DNA of 5,953 bases from an uncultured Clostridia bacterium (GTDB lineage Bacteria; Bacillota; Clostridia; Christensenellales; Borkfalkiaceae). The DNA is taken from contig CANPYD010000066.1 in assembly GCA_947587775.1 (NCBI GenBank), forward strand, positions 1-5,953, in the 5' to 3' direction. Below, one piece after another: positions 3,405-5,953 of this stretch (position 1 is the stretch's first letter; every line of letters starts with the position of its first letter). The translations under genes were made by a program, and so were the position numbers. The notes under the pieces were generated by a model. The model worked only from the letters and a program-made list of their open reading frames with translations. It did not search any database and was not told the origin of the DNA.

Positions 3405-5953
3405 TCAGGTTTCGTCTGAAGTGACCGCCGTTTCGTCCATGAGGTCGCGGTAGCCGCCCGTAGCGGAGACGGAGACGTTCTTATAATCTCTCAGCCCCGT
3501 GCCCGCGGGAATGAGCTTGCCGATGATGACGTTCTCCTTGAGCCCGATGAGCGGATCGCGCTTGGTGCAGATCGCAGCCTCGGTCAAGACTCTCGACGTC
3601 TCCTGGAAGGACGCCGCGGAGAGGAAGCTGTCCGTCGCCAAGGCCGCCTTGGTGATCCCGAGGAGCACTCTCTTTGCGGTTGCGGGGATCCCGCCCGCCA
3701 TGATCGTCTTCTCGTTCTGTTCTTCGAACGTGAACATATCGACGAGCTGTCCGGGGAGCATTTCCGTGGTGCCGGCGTTCTCGATCCGTACCTTGCGGAG
3801 CATCTGGCGGACGATGATCTCGACGTGCTTATCGTTGATATCGACGCCCTGTGAGCGGTAGACGGACTGGACCTGTTCGAGGACATATTCCTGCACGCCC
3901 TTGACGCCCTTGACCCTGATGATATCCTGCGGGTTCACCGAACCGGTATTGAGCTGGACGCCGGGTTCCACCTTGTCGCCCGTTTTTACCATGAGTTCGG
4001 CGTTGAAGGGAAGTTCGTAATCCTTGAGCTTTTCGCCCGTGCTCTCGTCATTGATGATGACGTGCTTCAGATTGTCGGTATCGTCGACCGTGACCGTACC
4101 CGTGAATTCGCAGATCGTTGCGACGCCCTTCGGCTTTCTCGCCTCGAAGAGCTCTTCGACACGGGGAAGACCTTGGGTGATGTCCCCCGTTGCCGCGATA
4201 CCGCCCGTATGGAAGGTACGCATGGTGAGCTGGGTGCCGGGTTCGCCGATGGACTGCGCCGCGATGACGCCGACCGCCTCGCCCACCTTGATGGGAAGAG
4301 TCGTCGCCATATCTTTGCCGTAGCACTTGGCGCAGACGCCGAAGCGGGTATTGCAGGTGAAGATGGAGCGGATGGAAACGCCGTTTTCCGCATATCTCGG
4401 GATCGCGGCGATCCTCTTTGCCGTGTTTTCCGTAACCATCTCGTTGCAGGGGACGATGACTTCGCCGTTTTCGTCGACGATGTCCTCCGCAACGAATCTA
4501 CCCGTGAGCCTGTCTTCAAGGCTCTCGATGAGTTCGCCGTTGCCGCCCGTGATCGCCTTCACCAGCGTGCCGCGCGGCTTCTTGCCGAGGGAGCAATCCT
4601 CCTCCCGTACGATGACGTCCTGCGAGACATCCACGAGACGGCGGGTAAGATAGCCCGAGTCCGCCGTTTTGAGCGCGGTATCCGCGAGACCTTTGCGGCC
4701 GCCGTGCGAGGAGATGAAATATTCGAGAACGGAGAGCCCGTTGCGGAAACAGCTCTTGACGGGGACTTCGATCTTCTTCCCTTGCGGGTTCACCATGAGT
4801 CCACGCATACCCGAGAGCTGCTTGATCTGGTCGATCGAGCCGCGGGCGCCCGAATCCGCCATCATCCAGATGGGGTTGAACTTGTCTTTCGCGCCCTGAT
4901 CTTTGAGGATCGCGGCGACCTTATCCGTCGCGTCGTCCCATACGTCGATGACCGCATGGTACCGCTCGTCCTCGCGCAAAAGTCCCCTTGCGTACTTCTT
5001 GGAGATGAGCGCGACCTGCTTTTCCGCCTCTTCGACGATGGGTTCCTTCTCTTCGGGGATCTTCATATCGAAGACGGAAGTCGTCAAAGCGGCGAGCGTC
5101 GAGTACTTATAGCCGCGTTCCTTGATCGCGTCGAGCACGGCGGACGCCTTGGGCGCGTAGCCCGTCTTGAAGCACGCCTCGACGATGCGCGAGAGGTGCT
5201 TTTTGCCGATCGCCCTTGCGTTTCCGATAAATTCGGTGGAAAGCTCGAGTTTCAGATAGTCCTCGGGCGCGTTGCGCTTGACGAAGTCGAGATCCTGCGG
5301 CATGTTTTCATTATAGATGATCCTGCCGACCGTCGTCTTGATGACGCCCGTCACGGTGAGTTTGCCCGTCTTTCCGTCGCGGAGGACGACCGCTCTGCCG
5401 CGGATCGCGTTGTTGGGAACGATGCCGCTGTCGAATATTTTTTCGTAAGGGAGTTCGAGATCGTCGAATTTCCCTGCGGGGAGTTCCACCGTGCGGCGGA
5501 CATAAATTTCATCCTGACAATGGATATCTTTGAGCTGGTAGCTCATGAGCGCCTCGTCGAAGGAGGCATAGACGGGCGGAACGTATTCCTCGCCGTTTTC
5601 GTCGGGGCGGCAGTAGGAGTCGTACTTCTTCCCCTCCTCCCTGCGGAGAATGGTGAGGTAGTACGCGCCGATGATCATATCCTGCGTGGGGCTCATGACC
5701 GACTTGCCGTCCGCAAGTTTCAGAATGTTGTTTGCGGAGAGCATCAAAAATCTCGCTTCCGCCTGCGCCTCGATGCTGAGGGGAAGGTGGACAGCCATCT
5801 GGTCGCCGTCGAAGTCCGCATTGAAGGGGCCGCAGACGAGCGGGGAGATCTTGATCGCCCTGCCCTCGATGAGGACGGGCTCAAACGCCTGAATGGAGAG
5901 TCTGTGCAGCGTGGGCGCACGGTTGAGGAGCACGGGATGTTCCTTGATGACCT
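3405..5953 (-). CDS. rpoC: DNA-directed RNA polymerase subunit beta' (RpoC), C-terminal 848 residues, 5' end outside window
   Basis: Catalytic beta' subunit of RNA polymerase, which copies DNA into RNA as part of the alpha2-beta-beta'-omega core. The visible part begins at VIKEHPVLLNRAPTLHR; roughly the first 400 residues (N-terminal zinc ribbon, clamp) lie beyond the right edge. Numbering the fragment from its first full codon (5949-5951), the active-site NADFDGD motif puts the magnesium-binding aspartates at 46, 48 and 50 (bases 5802-5816). The bridge helix follows at about 400-435 (HGGRKGLADTALKTADSGYL). The second zinc site has cysteines 453, 533, 540 and 543, with the family's 7 and 3 spacing of the last three. 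The trigger loop (GEPGTQLTMRTFHTGG) has its catalytic histidine at 581. The chain continues from the trigger loop straight into QGLPRVEELFEARKPK, so the SI3 insertion of E. coli is absent. The gene ends at TGA and has its own terminator 20 bases on. No frameshift or missing catalytic residue was seen. rpoB would be expected upstream, outside the window. Confidence 0.99.
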   Translation of the reverse strand, partial: VIKEHPVLLNRAPTLHRLSIQAFEPVLIEGRAIKISPLVCGPFNADFDGDQMAVHLPLSIEAQAEARFLMLSANNILKLADGKSVMSPTQDMIIGAYYLTILRREEGKKYDSYCRPDENGEEYVPPVYASFDEALMSYQLKDIHCQDEIYVRRTVELPAGKFDDLELPYEKIFDSGIVPNNAIRGRAVVLRDGKTGKLTVTGVIKTTVGRIIYNENMPQDLDFVKRNAPEDYLKLELSTEFIGNARAIGKKHLSRIVEACFKTGYAPKASAVLDAIKERGYKYSTLAALTTSVFDMKIPEEKEPIVEEAEKQVALISKKYARGLLREDERYHAVIDVWDDATDKVAAILKDQGAKDKFNPIWMMADSGARGSIDQIKQLSGMRGLMVNPQGKKIEVPVKSCFRNGLSVLEYFISSHGGRKGLADTALKTADSGYLTRRLVDVSQDVIVREEDCSLGKKPRGTLVKAITGGNGELIESLEDRLTGRFVAEDIVDENGEVIVPCNEMVTENTAKRIAAIPRYAENGVSIRSIFTCNTRFGVCAKCYGKDMATTLPIKVGEAVGVIAAQSIGEPGTQLTMRTFHTGGIAATGDITQGLPRVEELFEARKPKGVATICEFTGTVTVDDTDNLKHVIINDESTGEKLKDYELPFNAELMVKTGDKVEPGVQLNTGSVNPQDIIRVKGVKGVQEYVLEQVQSVYRSQGVDINDKHVEIIVRQMLRKVRIENAGTTEMLPGQLVDMFTFEEQNEKTIMAGGIPATAKRVLLGITKAALATDSFLSAASFQETSRVLTEAAICTKRDPLIGLKENVIIGKLIPAGTGLRDYKNVSVSATGGYRDLMDETAVTSDET

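Noticed and set aside
3220..3453. 77-codon plus-strand frame across the intergenic region
   Set aside because: It consists of palindromic repeats, the rpoC terminator and antisense rpoC, with no ribosome binding site.

Overview
The window shows one strand of a bacterial chromosome: every convincing gene is on the minus strand. From right to left these are the 3' two thirds of rpoC (RNA polymerase beta'), a 366-base intergenic region rich in palindromes, an acidic lipoprotein gene, an ECF-type sigma factor gene and a single-pass membrane anti-sigma factor gene with an RsgI-like outer domain. The moderately GC-rich sequence, strong GGAGG ribosome binding sites, RpoC without the trigger-loop insertion of proteobacteria, the ECF/RsgI-like pair and the small GC-rich intergenic palindromes suggest an uncultured, probably gut-associated Clostridia-type member of Bacillota. 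No genus can be named from the sequence alone.

Layout: 1-94 holds two copies, one of them cut by the window edge, of a roughly 50-base palindromic repeat. 95-119 is the terminator of the sigma/anti-sigma operon. 118-1251 is the anti-sigma gene (TTG start) and 1262-1768 the sigma gene (GTG start); the sigma stop codon overlaps the anti-sigma Shine-Dalgarno. A near-consensus housekeeping promoter (TTGACA, 17 bases, TAAAAT) lies at 1797-1825, just after the stop codon of the lipoprotein gene (1827-3038). Upstream of the lipoprotein is an A/T tract and a possible ECF-type promoter (3074-3099). 3100-3356 carries a third, inverted copy of the first repeat, a second palindromic repeat of another type, and a C-rich hairpin. 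The rpoC terminator is at 3357-3384 and rpoC runs off the right edge.

How the genes may work together (inference): the anti-sigma holds the sigma factor at the membrane and releases it on an outside signal. The sigma/anti-sigma pair is made from a housekeeping promoter, while the lipoprotein may be a target of the sigma factor through the ECF-like promoter. The most unusual feature is that both exported proteins carry poly-aspartate: a C-terminal tail of 28 residues (25 Asp) on the anti-sigma and a run of eight Asp inside the lipoprotein. This suggests a surface-sensing module that deals with cations or cationic molecules. rpoC is ordinary and appears to be an unrelated neighbour, separated by a strong terminator.
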